64,000 nucleotides of DNA from Micromonospora chokoriensis (GTDB taxonomy: Bacteria; Actinomycetota; Actinomycetes; Mycobacteriales; Micromonosporaceae). Shown here in pieces: positions 32,214 through 39,361 of the stretch. Position 1 is the stretch's first letter, and every line of letters begins with the position of its first letter. The position numbers and the translations under genes are program-made. The notes under the pieces are model-generated. The model did no database searches and was not told the DNA's origin. It was given only the letters and a program-made list of their open reading frames with translations. Where the stretch lies: contig NZ_LT607409.1 in assembly GCF_900091505.1 (NCBI RefSeq), positions 6,262,001 to 6,326,000 of the forward strand. The letters run 5' to 3'.

Positions 32214-33053
32214 ATGTTTGTCGTTGTAGGAGCCACCGGAAACGTCGGCAGAACCCTCTCGTCACTTCTTGCGACCTCGGGTTCCGCGGTGACGGCGGTA
32301 TCCCGAGGGCGACGCCCGATCACCCTGCCGGACGGGGTTCGCCACCACCGCGCGGACCTCGAACGGCCAGAAAGCCTGAGCCCGACGCTCACCGACGCCG
32401 AAGCGCTGTACCTGCTCGTGGAGGGCGCCGGAGCCCACCTCGACATGCGCGAGATCCTGCGGGTCGCCGAAGCCTCTGGTGTGGAGCGCATCGTGCTTCA
32501 GTCCTCACAGGCGGTCGTCACACGGCCGGACTCGCCATCACACACGCCCCTGAACGCCATCGAGGATCTCGTCCGCCGATCCGGACTCGGCTGGACGATC
32601 CTGCGCCCCGGCGGTTTCGCCTCCAACGCCCTTGCCTGGGCTGAACCCATCCGGGGCTCCCGGATGGTGTCCGCACCGTTCGGCGATGTCGGCCTGCCCG
32701 TGGTCGACCCGGCCGACATCGCCGAAGTGGCGGCCGCCGCCCTGCTCGACGGCTCGCACAACGGCCGCACCTACGAACTGACCGGCCCAGCCCTGAGCAC
32801 GCCACGCGAACGGGTCGCCGACCTCGCCGCCGCGCTCGGTGAGCCGATCGGCTTCGTGCACCAGACGCCCGACGAGGCCCGCGAGCAGATGCTGCGGTTC
32901 ATGCCACCCCCGGTGGTCGAGGGCACGCTGGCGATCCTCGGTACGCCCACCAACGCCGAACAGCGGATCAGCCCGCACGTTGCCGAGGTGCTGGGTCGAC
33001 CACCCCGCCCCTTCGCCGACTGGGCGACGCGCACCATCGCCGCCTTCCGCTGA
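32214..33053 (+). CDS. NmrA-like NAD(P)H-binding protein
   Basis: The 279-residue Rossmann protein has the VVGATGNVGRTL nucleotide loop at its N-terminus and an NmrA/azoreductase-like body (VERIVLQSSQAV, WTILRPGGFASNALAW, VDPADIAEVAAAALL). Such proteins reduce quinones or sense NADP. Adjacent to and divergent from an HxlR regulator, a common pair in actinomycetes in which thiol-reactive compounds induce the reductase. It is a distant relative of the gene at 26900. Confidence 0.9.
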   Translation: MFVVVGATGNVGRTLSSLLATSGSAVTAVSRGRRPITLPDGVRHHRADLERPESLSPTLTDAEALYLLVEGAGAHLDMREILRVAEASGVERIVLQSSQAVVTRPDSPSHTPLNAIEDLVRRSGLGWTILRPGGFASNALAWAEPIRGSRMVSAPFGDVGLPVVDPADIAEVAAAALLDGSHNGRTYELTGPALSTPRERVADLAAALGEPIGFVHQTPDEAREQMLRFMPPPVVEGTLAILGTPTNAEQRISPHVAEVLGRPPRPFADWATRTIAAFR

Positions 33054-33138
33054 TGCGTCGCGCCGATCGGGCTGCCCTGGGCTTCGGTAGGGCCCAACCC
33101 AGCCTCCGGGGACGGGCCGCCGACCTACCTGCCCGATC

Positions 33139-33642
33139 TCACGGGCGGCGCTGGTCATCGGAGGCGGCTGGAATCAGCCTGGCTGCCACGTCGTCACAGT
33201 CGCCGGACCCGCTGACGGTTTGCCACAGGCCATGGGCCCGGTAGTAGGCACGCAGCGGCTCGATCTGCTTCTCGTGGTTCTCCTGTGCATGCGCGTACAT
33301 CAGCAGGAGTTCGTCGCGTCGCTCAGCTTGCCCGGGGTCCAGTTCCATCCGTCGTTCCACCCGGCGGTGAACGGCCAGGCGGAATTGGTCCTCGGTCAGG
33401 ACGAGTTCGATCACTGTGTCGGGGACGTGGCCGCTTTGCGTCAGCAGTTCGGCCTGACGGATCCCGCGCGGGAAGCCGTACAACACCCATCCGCCGTCGA
33501 CGCGGGCCAGGGCTTGGGCGACGGCCTTGACCATCAGCTCGTCCGGGACAAGATCTCCGGCCTGCATATACCCGTTCGCCTCCTCGCCCCGCGGAGTCCG
33601 CCGGTGGACGTGTTCGCGGAAGACGTTGCCTGCGCTGACAGG
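33139..33642 (-). pseudogene. Adenylate kinase-like gene without P-loop
   Basis: The frame open from 33642 reads VSAGNVFREH, then GEEANGYMQAGDLVPDELMV, LYGFPRGIRQAE and RRVERRM. These correspond to adenylate kinase from its STGD region to the C-terminus. A TAG (complement of 33643-33645) interrupts the frame. Upstream sequence does not encode the GxPGxGKGT P-loop, so an ATP-binding enzyme cannot be made. An internal ATG at 33567 would give 142 residues. It is a truncated extra copy; the functional adk usually lies in the ribosomal protein cluster. Confidence 0.8.
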
Positions 33643-34007
33643 CTACGGAAGCTCCACATCGACGGCCGGGAGTTCACCTGGAAGGCCGACATTCGGTCCG
33701 CCCTCGGCCCCGACGGGCTCCTGCACCGCTACATCAGGATCCGCGTGTGGGGTGGGGGAAGAACGGTCGCGCCCTACAGGTCGACGTGACCGAGCGGCCC
33801 ACCGTCGCCTCCGGTGGTCAGTACGTCGAGACCGACGTGCACGGCAGTCGGGAGACGTACCCCTCTCCGACAGCTGAGGACGTCCGCGTTCTTGTCCGTT
33901 ACGGGCTCCGCGCTGGATGGGCACCGGAGGCGCTGGGTGGGACGTTCCCCGTCACGCCGCCGGCTGAGCCTGACCTACCGGGATTCGTCATCATCGACCT
34001 TGCGTGA
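33610..34007 (+). pseudogene. Frameshifted uncharacterised gene
   Basis: The plus frame from GTG 33610 reads LRKLHIDGREFTWKADIRSA and HRYIRIRVWG, then stops. In a second frame the natural continuation GKNGRALQVDVTER runs to GWAPEALGGTFPVTPPAEPD and a stop at 34007. Removing one G in the GGGGG run at 33754-33758 restores one protein of about 120 residues, similar to a small actinobacterial family of unknown function. Either a real frameshift or a homopolymer error explains it. Its 5' end overlaps the adenylate kinase remnant. Confidence 0.7.
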
Positions 34008-34036
34008 ACCGAGTGTCGGGGCACCACCTGGTGGAC

Positions 34037-34315
34037 CTACACGCGCCCGTTCAGCAGCGAGTGCCCCGCAGCAAACAGCATCCCCACGCCAGCCAACGTC
34101 ACCATCACCCCGAGGAGCCTGTCGAACACAATGAAGAAGGCGCGGCGTCGCGCGAGTTGGTCGTCATCCCAGCGGAAGGGACTAACCGGACGAACGAATC
34201 GCATCGACAGCTCGATGTGCTTCGTCGCGATGCCGCGATAGTCGCTGGCGAGGGCTGGCCCGATCACGAGAAAGAGCACTGGCACCATGAGTTCGAGCAC
34301 GACACGCCCCACCAC
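34037..34315 (-). CDS. Small membrane protein of unknown function
   Basis: The 92-residue protein has an N-terminal hydrophobic helix (about 5-24, VVLELMVPVLFLVIG), a polar middle ending WDDDQLARRRAFF, and a second helix (about 66-86, LLGVMVTLAGVGMLFA). The GTG start at 34315 has a GGGAG site three to four bases upstream. No family is recognised. It lies among decayed genes but its frame is intact. Confidence 0.6.
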   Translation of the reverse strand: MVGRVVLELMVPVLFLVIGPALASDYRGIATKHIELSMRFVRPVSPFRWDDDQLARRRAFFIVFDRLLGVMVTLAGVGMLFAAGHSLLNGRV

Positions 34316-34747
34316 TGATCTCCCGCCGAGCGACTCCCGGTTAGCCTCGCTGCCATTGCGAGACTAGTCGGCAACCCCAAGCCAACCCGCCCGATCTCCT
34401 TCCGGTCCGACGGCCGTGGCACCGCCTGACCCGAACCGATGACGGTAGGCGCGGCGACAGCAGGCCCGAACCGCCGATCCGCCCCGCCGGGCGCGCTGCA
34501 TCGCCGGCGCCGACGGCCGGATCAGGCATCGTCCTAGGTCATCCAACTCGGCGACGCTCGAGCCAGCGACACTGGCGCGTCCACGGGACCAGCCGCGACC
34601 ACCAAGTCCGGCAGCCGACGCACCAACGGTGGCGTCCTAGCAGGTGATCCGCCAGGGTCTTCTGCTTTGCGCCGCTGGTCACCGCTCACCGTTCCCGGGC
34701 CAGTGGCCGCGCTCGATCGGGATTCGGTGCTGGGCTGGCAGGGCAAA
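34316..34747. other. Non-coding or decayed stretch before transposase remnant
   Basis: No open frame with consistent codon use was found in these 430 bp. GTGATCCGCCAG-like words near 34643 recur at 35436, next to the tandem repeats described there, so this may be old insertion-sequence DNA. Confidence 0.4.
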
Positions 34748-35026
34748 TCGACTCCGCACCGGCAGACTCGCCGCCGCGCCTCCAACAGCGGCGTCGTGAT
34801 GATGGTCGGGCAGAAAGTCGCCCTCGGCCGCGTGCATGCTGACAAAACCGTCACCATCAATGTCACCGAGACCGAACTGGCCATCGCCTGCGACGACGGC
34901 ATGCGCACCGTGCGACGCACCACCGACCAACCCGTGCGGAATCCGAAAGCCAGCCGGCCGGGCAAGGTCGCCCAGCTAACCGCCGTGCCAGCTCGGCCGA
35001 ACCGTCCTGCGGAGCACGACCAATGA
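34748..35026 (+). pseudogene. C-terminal remnant of an IS transposase
   Basis: The plus frame ends with GVVMMVGQKVALGRVHADKT, VTINVTETELAIACDDG and VRRTTDQPVRNPKASRPGKV. This is the beta-barrel C-terminal domain found after the DDE catalytic core of IS481/IS3-like transposases. The catalytic core is absent, so the element is dead. It stands with other broken genes in the 33-39 kb region. Confidence 0.75.
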
Positions 35027-35046
35027 CGCATTGCGCCTCGACGAGG

Positions 35047-35280
35047 TCAGCCGCCGTTAGTAATCACTCCGAAGCGGCACCCGGCAATGGCTTCCACCCG
35101 TTCCAACAGCGGCGGATACAGCTCATCCGCGTAGGGCCCCGTGATGGTGATCTCGACGGTCGGTGCACGTCGGACATCGCAGCTGCGGGCGGGCACCATC
35201 TCCAGCAACCAGAACTGGATTCGCCTGGCCTGTCCCTCGTCCAGGCTTACGGCCGGATCCTCGGCCACAAGACGGATCAT
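35047..35280 (-). CDS. Small hypothetical protein
   Basis: This 77-residue frame (MIRLVAEDPAVSLDEGQARR ... ERVEAIAGCRFGVITNGG) has sensible amino-acid composition and an alpha/beta pattern, with an acidic first half and a PTVEITITGPYADELYPPLL centre. No ribosome site is evident before the ATG, and a longer start to 35334 is possible. No family is recognised. Like two nearby small genes it lies on the minus strand in the decayed region. Confidence 0.45.
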   Translation of the reverse strand: MIRLVAEDPAVSLDEGQARRIQFWLLEMVPARSCDVRRAPTVEITITGPYADELYPPLLERVEAIAGCRFGVITNGG

Positions 35281-35441
35281 GCGGTAACGATGCCACGTCG
35301 GGCACGATACGAGGCCCAGAGCCGAGCCCGGCAAACCCTAGAACCTAGGTCAACCGTCAAGCATCTCCTGGGACGCATCCGTCAAGCATGTGGCGGGACC
35401 AGACATGTCGTGTCCCGGGACGCCGGCAGTCCGGCTGTGAT

Positions 35442-35485
35442 CCGCCAGCTGATGTGCGACGCAGCTCCGCCAGGTGATGCGCGAC
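35442..35485. repeat. Tandem 19-bp repeats resembling an IS terminus
   Basis: CCGCCAGCTGATGTGCGAC (35442-35460) and CCGCCAGGTGATGCGCGAC (35467-35485) differ at two positions and start 25 bp apart. Arrays of this kind occur at transposase-binding ends of insertion sequences. The transposase remnant lies about 420 bp away. No second end is firmly identified. Confidence 0.5.
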
Positions 35486-35550
35486 AATCCAGTAAGGCAG
35501 GGGCGACAGGATGGCCACCCAGGCAACGCCCTGCCACGGCACCGCATATG

Positions 35551-35820
35551 TCAGGGCACCGCACCCTCAAGCAGGACGCCCTGCCGATCACACACCGCGC
35601 ATCGCTGACACGCCCACCAAGCCTGGTCTTCGCCCTCTCCGACGTAGCACGCGTCTTGGAAATCGCTGCCGCATGAGCACTCCGTGCCAAGCGGTGTCCG
35701 GTGCAGGTGGTGCCCGACATGCCCGAGACGGCCGCGTTCGAGCGACTGCCTCCGGACGATCCGCTCGTTTGCGCGACCACGGGCGCGGGCTGCCATCCGC
35801 GCTTCCCAACCTTCGTCCAC
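35551..35820 (-). CDS. Small Cys-rich protein, probable zinc binding
   Basis: The 89-residue protein has a basic helical N-terminus (MDEGWEARMAARARGRANER) and a C-terminal half with GTECSCGSDFQDACYVGE and WWACQRCAVCD, that is C-x-C...C...C-x2-C-x2-C, which could bind zinc. Similar small proteins are common in actinobacterial plasmids and integrative elements. The start is GTG 35820 without a clear ribosome site; ATG 35796 is an alternative. Function unknown. Confidence 0.5.
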   Translation of the reverse strand: MDEGWEARMAARARGRANERIVRRQSLERGRLGHVGHHLHRTPLGTECSCGSDFQDACYVGEGEDQAWWACQRCAVCDRQGVLLEGAVP

Positions 35821-35977
35821 GGCATCACCGTAGCCACCCCTTCGGGCGGCATATCACTCACCGCTGGGAAAGCAGCAGGTATCCGGACCTGCCGCGACCA
35901 GCGCGCTGAGGCGTCGCAGATCTGTCACCGCCCCGGGGAACGATCTTCCCGGGACGGTGACTGCTGATGGTGCAGGG

Positions 35978-36019
35978 TGGGGGCGGCAGGTTTCGAACCT
36001 GCGACCCCTCGCTTGTAAG
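35978..36019 (-). pseudogene. 3' half of a tRNA-Val(TAC): attachment-site scar
   Basis: On the minus strand the sequence runs from the anticodon loop CTTACAA through the 3' anticodon stem GCGAG, variable bases, a perfect T-arm (GCAGG, TTCGAAA, CCTGC), the acceptor strand CGCCCCC and an A. The 5' half is absent: bases before the loop (TAGAA) do not pair with GCGAG. A break exactly at the anticodon loop is typical of attachment cores of integrative elements using tRNA genes. The intact tRNA must lie outside the window. Confidence 0.75.
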
Positions 36020-36158
36020 TTCTAGGCGCGTCGTCCGGCGGGGTCCGTCCGGATCCGCGACCTCGGACGCCCGTCTGCGTCCGGCTGCCGGCGGTTGCCC
36101 TTGTGTCGACGCGTTGCTGTCACCGCTGCTGTCGGCCACTCACGGCGCGGAAACGACA

Positions 36159-36389
36159 TCAGACTCGGCGACGAGGTTCCCTCCCGCGAAGGTCGCCGTA
36201 TGGAAGCGGGACGCCCAGGGCTCGCCACAGGTCATGGAGCACCCTCCCGAGCCGTTCGCTGTCGTCCGTCGACAACTGAGCGATTGGTATGCCGGCGGCC
36301 TGATGCTCGCCGACGTTGTAGATCAGGTCCGCGAGCGCAGTAGCTGTCGGCAGGTCAAGGTGAAGAACAACTTCCTCTTCCTCAGGCAT
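36159..36389 (-). CDS. Small hypothetical protein
   Basis: This 76-residue frame begins MPEEEEVVLHLDLPTATALA and continues as a mostly helical acidic protein (LIYNVGEHQAAGIPIAQLST, LGRVLHDLWRALG). Composition and codon use look genuine. It lies 140 bp beyond the tRNA scar. The upstream codons in the same frame are arginine-rich and were left out. No family is known to me; a role in a former integrative element is possible. Confidence 0.5.
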   Translation of the reverse strand: MPEEEEVVLHLDLPTATALADLIYNVGEHQAAGIPIAQLSTDDSERLGRVLHDLWRALGVPLPYGDLRGREPRRRV

Positions 36390-36869
36390 GTCCCGCACCC
36401 TACGGCTCCAGCAGAATCCGGCGTACCGGTCGACTTGTCCGTCACCCACCAGGTCAGAGCCGTGACCATGGCTCCGACCTGGTTCTATGTTCGGGTGCCG
36501 ATGGTCGTTCATGGCCAACACCGGAAGCCCTGTCCACGCGATCAGGCCGACCCGTCGGCCTCCGTCACGGGCTCGCTGGAACTGGTCCCTCGGGTCGGTG
36601 GGGCGGTGTCCCGGCGGCTGTCGGTGGCTCGCCGCCCCGAGGCCGTAGGCGGCCGGGGCAGCTTGCCGCCGGCCGGGCTTGCCGCCTCGCACCGCACGCA
36701 GAGCGCGCCGACTTGATCCAGAACAGAGAAAATCCGGCAGTAACGACCGATCGTGCGAGGCGAAGGCGTCGTGACTGGCGACTCGGTTGCGAGATCTGCG
36801 TATCGCGTTTGTGCCCAGCACTGCACGCCCGCCTCCTGGATCGAGGACGGGCGCGCGAGGGCGTAACGA
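36390..36869. other. Intergenic stretch, no gene supported
   Basis: About 480 bp between the small hypothetical gene and the stop of the ArsI-like gene contain several open frames, but none with good codon use, a start signal or a recognisable product. Probably degraded accessory DNA. Confidence 0.45.
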
Positions 36870-37337
36870 TCAGCAGCAGTTCGACGGGGCTCCACTGGTG
36901 GCCGGCTGTTTCTCGGCGTCGGTCGGTTCGCCGCAGCGGCACTCACCCTCGGTCGTCTTGGTGAGGGTGTCGGCGTCGGCCTTGACGGTGTAGACCTCCC
37001 ACGGCTCGTTGCCGGGGCCGCGCACCCATACCTTGTCTTGGAGCGCGTAGCAGCACTCGGTGTTGTTCTCTTCGAGCGTGATGAGACCGGAGTCGGTGAG
37101 GCGCTTGGCGGCGGCGTGGACGTCGTCGGTGCTGGCAACCTCGACGCCGAGGTGGTCCATGACAGTGGGCTGGTCGGCCTCGCTCTCAAGGAGCACGAGC
37201 TTGAGTGGCGGGTTCTCAATGGCGAAGTTGGCGTAACCGGGACGGCGCTTGGCCGGCTCGACGCCGAACAGCTTGGCGTAGAAGGCCACGGAGCCTTCAA
37301 GGTCGGATACGCGCAGGGCGAGCTGGACACGGGACAC
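36870..37337 (-). CDS. arsI: ArsI/CadI-type VOC metalloenzyme (C-As lyase family)
   Basis: The 155-residue VOC protein matches ArsI/CadI: SRVQLALRVSDLEGSVAFY, AKRRPGYANFAIENPPLKLV, DHLGVEV, the vicinal pair in NTECCYALQDKVWV, and EPWEVYTV. ArsI cleaves the C-As bond of methylarsenite and related organoarsenicals; CadI is a cadmium-induced homologue. The Cys pair supports ArsI. The cysteine-rich tail (CRCGEP, final CC) may help bind metal. GTG 37337 is preferred: AAGGAG is fused to the ATG at 37343 but six bases before the GTG, and family members begin MSRVQ. Confidence 0.88.
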   Translation of the reverse strand: MSRVQLALRVSDLEGSVAFYAKLFGVEPAKRRPGYANFAIENPPLKLVLLESEADQPTVMDHLGVEVASTDDVHAAAKRLTDSGLITLEENNTECCYALQDKVWVRGPGNEPWEVYTVKADADTLTKTTEGECRCGEPTDAEKQPATSGAPSNCC

Positions 37338-37361
37338 AGCCATCTCCTTATCTAGATGCTT

Positions 37362-37405
37362 ATCAAAGCAAGAGCTACGTTGCACCCTGTTTTGATATCT
37401 GTCAA
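37362..37405. promoter_or_regulatory. ArsR operator region
   Basis: ATCAAA (37362-37367) and TTTGAT (37391-37396) are inverted, and TTGA-N6-TCAA (37392-37405) forms a second compact dyad. The divergent arsI and arsR starts are 37337 and 37415, so ArsR bound here would block both promoters. Confidence 0.6.
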
Positions 37406-37414
37406 GGTAGAGGC

Positions 37415-37789
37415 ATGTCGAAACAAGAGCTGCCGGTGGTGGACCTCAACGCCGTGGCCTGCTGCTCGCCGCTCGCGGTCCGCCCCATGGACGCCGAACA
37501 GGCGGCGATGGTCGCACCGCTGTTCAAAGCCCTCGGTGACCCGATCCGGCTGCGGCTGATGTCGATGATCGCCTCGGTGCCGGAGATGTGCGTCTGCGAC
37601 CTGACCCCGGCGTTCGACCTGTCCGGGCCGACCATCTCCCACCACCTCAAGGTCCTGCGTGAGGCGGGCCTGGTCGACTCGGAACGGCGCGGCACCTGGG
37701 TCTGGTACCGGGTGAAGCCGGAAGCGTTCCGTCATCTCGGCGCACTCCTGGACATCTCCGCCGCCCCGGCCGCCAGCAGTACCGGGTGA
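37415..37789 (+). CDS. arsR: ArsR-family metalloregulator
   Basis: The 124-residue repressor has the ArsR winged helix (LFKALGDPIRLRLMSMIAS, FDLSGPTISHHLKVLREAGL, RRGTWVWYRV). Candidate arsenite ligands are the CC pair near the N-terminus (VACCSPL, about residues 16-17) and MCVCDL at the start of the recognition region. It probably represses itself and the divergent arsI. Its TGA overlaps the GTG of a truncated aquaporin gene, so it once led a longer arsenic operon. An AGGTAGAGG site precedes the ATG. Confidence 0.93.
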   Translation: MSKQELPVVDLNAVACCSPLAVRPMDAEQAAMVAPLFKALGDPIRLRLMSMIASVPEMCVCDLTPAFDLSGPTISHHLKVLREAGLVDSERRGTWVWYRVKPEAFRHLGALLDISAAPAASSTG

Positions 37790-37948
37790 ACCTCGGTCTG
37801 CCCCGGCGGGCCTCGGCGGAGCTCACCGGCACCGCCCTGGCCCTGGGCGCGCTGATCCGGTACCGGCTGACCTGATGTTCGGCCTGCCTGCCGTGGCCTG
37901 GTCCCGCAGCGAACGGACCTGGGAAACCTGTGGCCGACCGAGGTGGCC
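37786..37948 (+). pseudogene. Collapsed arsenic-operon aquaporin (MIP) gene
   Basis: GTG 37786 overlaps the arsR stop and encodes LPRRASAELTGTALALGALI, the first helix of an aquaporin, then stops at 37875 after 29 residues. Directly after, in another frame, MFGLPAVAWSRSERTW and NLWPTEVA resemble the aquaporin middle (the [MF]GLPAV...R...LW..E segment). The intervening helices with the NPA motif are gone. Aquaglyceroporins of actinobacterial ars operons carry arsenite. The identification rests on short segments. Confidence 0.6.
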
Positions 37949-38098
37949 AGCCAGCCCTTCGCTGTCGTCCGCCAGGTACGCGACGACATCCGCGTTCCGG
38001 TTCAGAGGCTCATCGACACCCTCCGCCCGCTGCTGTGCGCAGTCCCGGCCGCGAGGAGCAACGTGGAAGTACCAACTCCGGCACGCCTCCGCAGGTGA
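37949..38098 (+). pseudogene. C-terminal remnant of an arsenate reductase
   Basis: The frame continues from the aquaporin remnant as QPFAVVRQVRDDIRVPVQRL and IDTLRPLL. This matches the end of low-molecular-weight-phosphatase-type arsenate reductases (…VVR.IRDDI...V..L...L). The catalytic CxxN loop is lost. A deletion between aquaporin and arsC fits this chimera. The last part before TGA 38096-38098 is not family-like. Confidence 0.55.
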
Positions 38099-38266
38099 CC
38101 TGCCATCCCGATGCTCCTATGGCTGTCAACCTGCGACCCCTTGACCGCCAGGCAACCAACGTGACCCGCCGAACTGCACTGTTCTGGGCATCAGCCTGCG
38201 GTAGCCGTCCATGGTCGCCCGTGGACGTCCGCCGTCACTCGTACCCGTCGTCACCCAGATAGTCAC

Positions 38267-38494
38267 TCAGCCGTTGCTGGGGCTGGAAATCCCCCGTGCC
38301 GCGAAGGATGCCGCGACCTCATCGAAGACCCTCACGGCAACCTCACCGAGCACCCGCCGGGCCGCCGCCACCAGTCGGGCCCAAGCCTCGGCGCTTGGCC
38401 GGTCGTCGCTGTCGGCCTCCTCTGCCGCCTCCTCCAACGCGTCATCCCGGGACTGGTCGTCGCTTCGGGACACGAAGATCAGGTCATAGCTCAT
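38267..38494 (-). CDS. Small hypothetical protein (MSYDL family)
   Basis: The 75-residue protein begins MSYDLIFVSRSDDQSRDDAL, which matches the N-terminus of a group of actinobacterial hypothetical proteins. The rest is acidic and helical (EAAEEADSDDRPSAEAW, RLVAAARRVLGEVAVRVF). It is probably shorter than typical members. No function is known. ATG 38494 has only a weak ribosome site. It lies in the decayed accessory region. Confidence 0.55.
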   Translation of the reverse strand: MSYDLIFVSRSDDQSRDDALEEAAEEADSDDRPSAEAWARLVAAARRVLGEVAVRVFDEVAASFAARGISSPSNG

Positions 38495-38923
38495 GGCGAT
38501 GGACCGTACATCCATCCGGCCTCGCCGGAGGGTGCGCCCGGACCGTCGGTTTGGATGGTGTCGACTGTCAGCTCGGGAATCGTGTCGAGTCAGGGCCGGC
38601 GAGCGCAGTGTCTGCTGGTGTTGAAGGGCCAGATGACCGAGTGAAGCGGGGTGGCGGGCCGCTGGTAGCCGGTGTTGACCGCTGGATCGGGCACGAAACG
38701 GGCACGCGCTCGTGAGGCTGAGGCTTGAAACTTAACCCCAACCCTGCCTGGCCCCTTGGTCGCCTGGCAGGTTAGGGGCATGGAGTTCCCTGACGATCAG
38801 GGGCTGGGCACCGCGATCAGGATTGTCGACTCTCCTGCCTGGTCGGTTCACGCCGCAGCCGGGCGGCATCTTGCGACATCTCGCCTCGTCGACGAGGTAG
38901 CGGACATCCTCCACCGCCTCCTC
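38495..38923. other. Mostly non-coding stretch with an imperfect inverted repeat
   Basis: An imperfect inverted repeat (left arm from 38734, CCCCAACCCTGCC; right arm GGCAGGTTAGGGG ending near 38776) may be a terminator stem. A plus-strand frame from ATG 38780 opposes the truncated paralogue below and has moderate codon use, but no product is recognised. No other features. Confidence 0.4.
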
Positions 38924-39124
38924 CTAGATCCCCAGGACACTGCGGTGACCTGGGAAACTGCTGGTGGGACCCAAGGGGGCGAACGCGGTCTCCAGGTCGA
39001 CGTTCCAGTAGAGATCGACACCGACGCCCGAAAGATCGATCTCCGCGCCGAACCGCTCCTCCACCATGTCCAGCAGCACGCCGCACACCAGGCGAAGGTC
39101 CTGCACCCTCAGCACGTCTGTCAC
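38924..39124 (-). pseudogene. C-terminally truncated paralogue of the VTDVLRVQDLR family
   Basis: GTG 39124 (GGGAGG nine bases upstream) opens VTDVLRVQDLRLVCGVLLDM, then FGAEIDLSGVGVDLYWNVDL, the family N-terminus and centre. A TAG ends it after 66 residues, although related sequence (EEAVEDVRYLVDE) continues in the same frame past the stop. The C-terminal HDLxHLAG part present in the 18390 copy is absent. It is therefore the complementary broken form of the same family. Confidence 0.65.
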
Positions 39125-39239
39125 GTCCACCGCCCTCCCGGAAGTGCATCAGAGACACATCGGCCGCGACTGCTCCACCTAAGCAGAAAGGCCACCTCCC
39201 GAACCCGGGAAGCGGCCTCTGAACTGCCAGAACTGAGAG

Positions 39240-39311
39240 TGGGCGATGCTGGTATCGAACCAGCGACCTCTTCGGTGTGAACGAAGCGCTCTCCCACTGA
39301 GCTAATCGCCC
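39240..39311 (-). tRNA. tRNA-Val (anticodon CAC)
   Basis: The 72-nt minus-strand gene folds into a full cloverleaf: acceptor GGGCGAT/ATCGCCC, D-arm GCTC...GAGC, anticodon stem CTTCG/CGAAG with loop TTCACAC (anticodon CAC), T-arm GCTGG TTCGATA CCAGC, and discriminator A at 39240. CCA is not encoded. It lies at the right edge of the decayed accessory region. Confidence 0.97.
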
Positions 39312-39361
39312 TCAGCGACACTGACTCTACCCGATCGTGGAACCGGACCGGAAATCCGGGG

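Noticed and set aside
38780..39280. Plus-strand frame beginning MEFPDDQGLG as a gene
   Set aside because: It runs antisense to the recognisable VTDVLRVQDLR-family remnant and through the tRNA-Val gene; no product is recognised.
39240..39311. tRNA-Val(CAC) as the source of the 36.0-kb tRNA fragment
   Set aside because: Their T-arms and acceptor stems differ (GCTGG/ATCGCCC against GCAGG/CGCCCCC), so the fragment comes from another tRNA gene.
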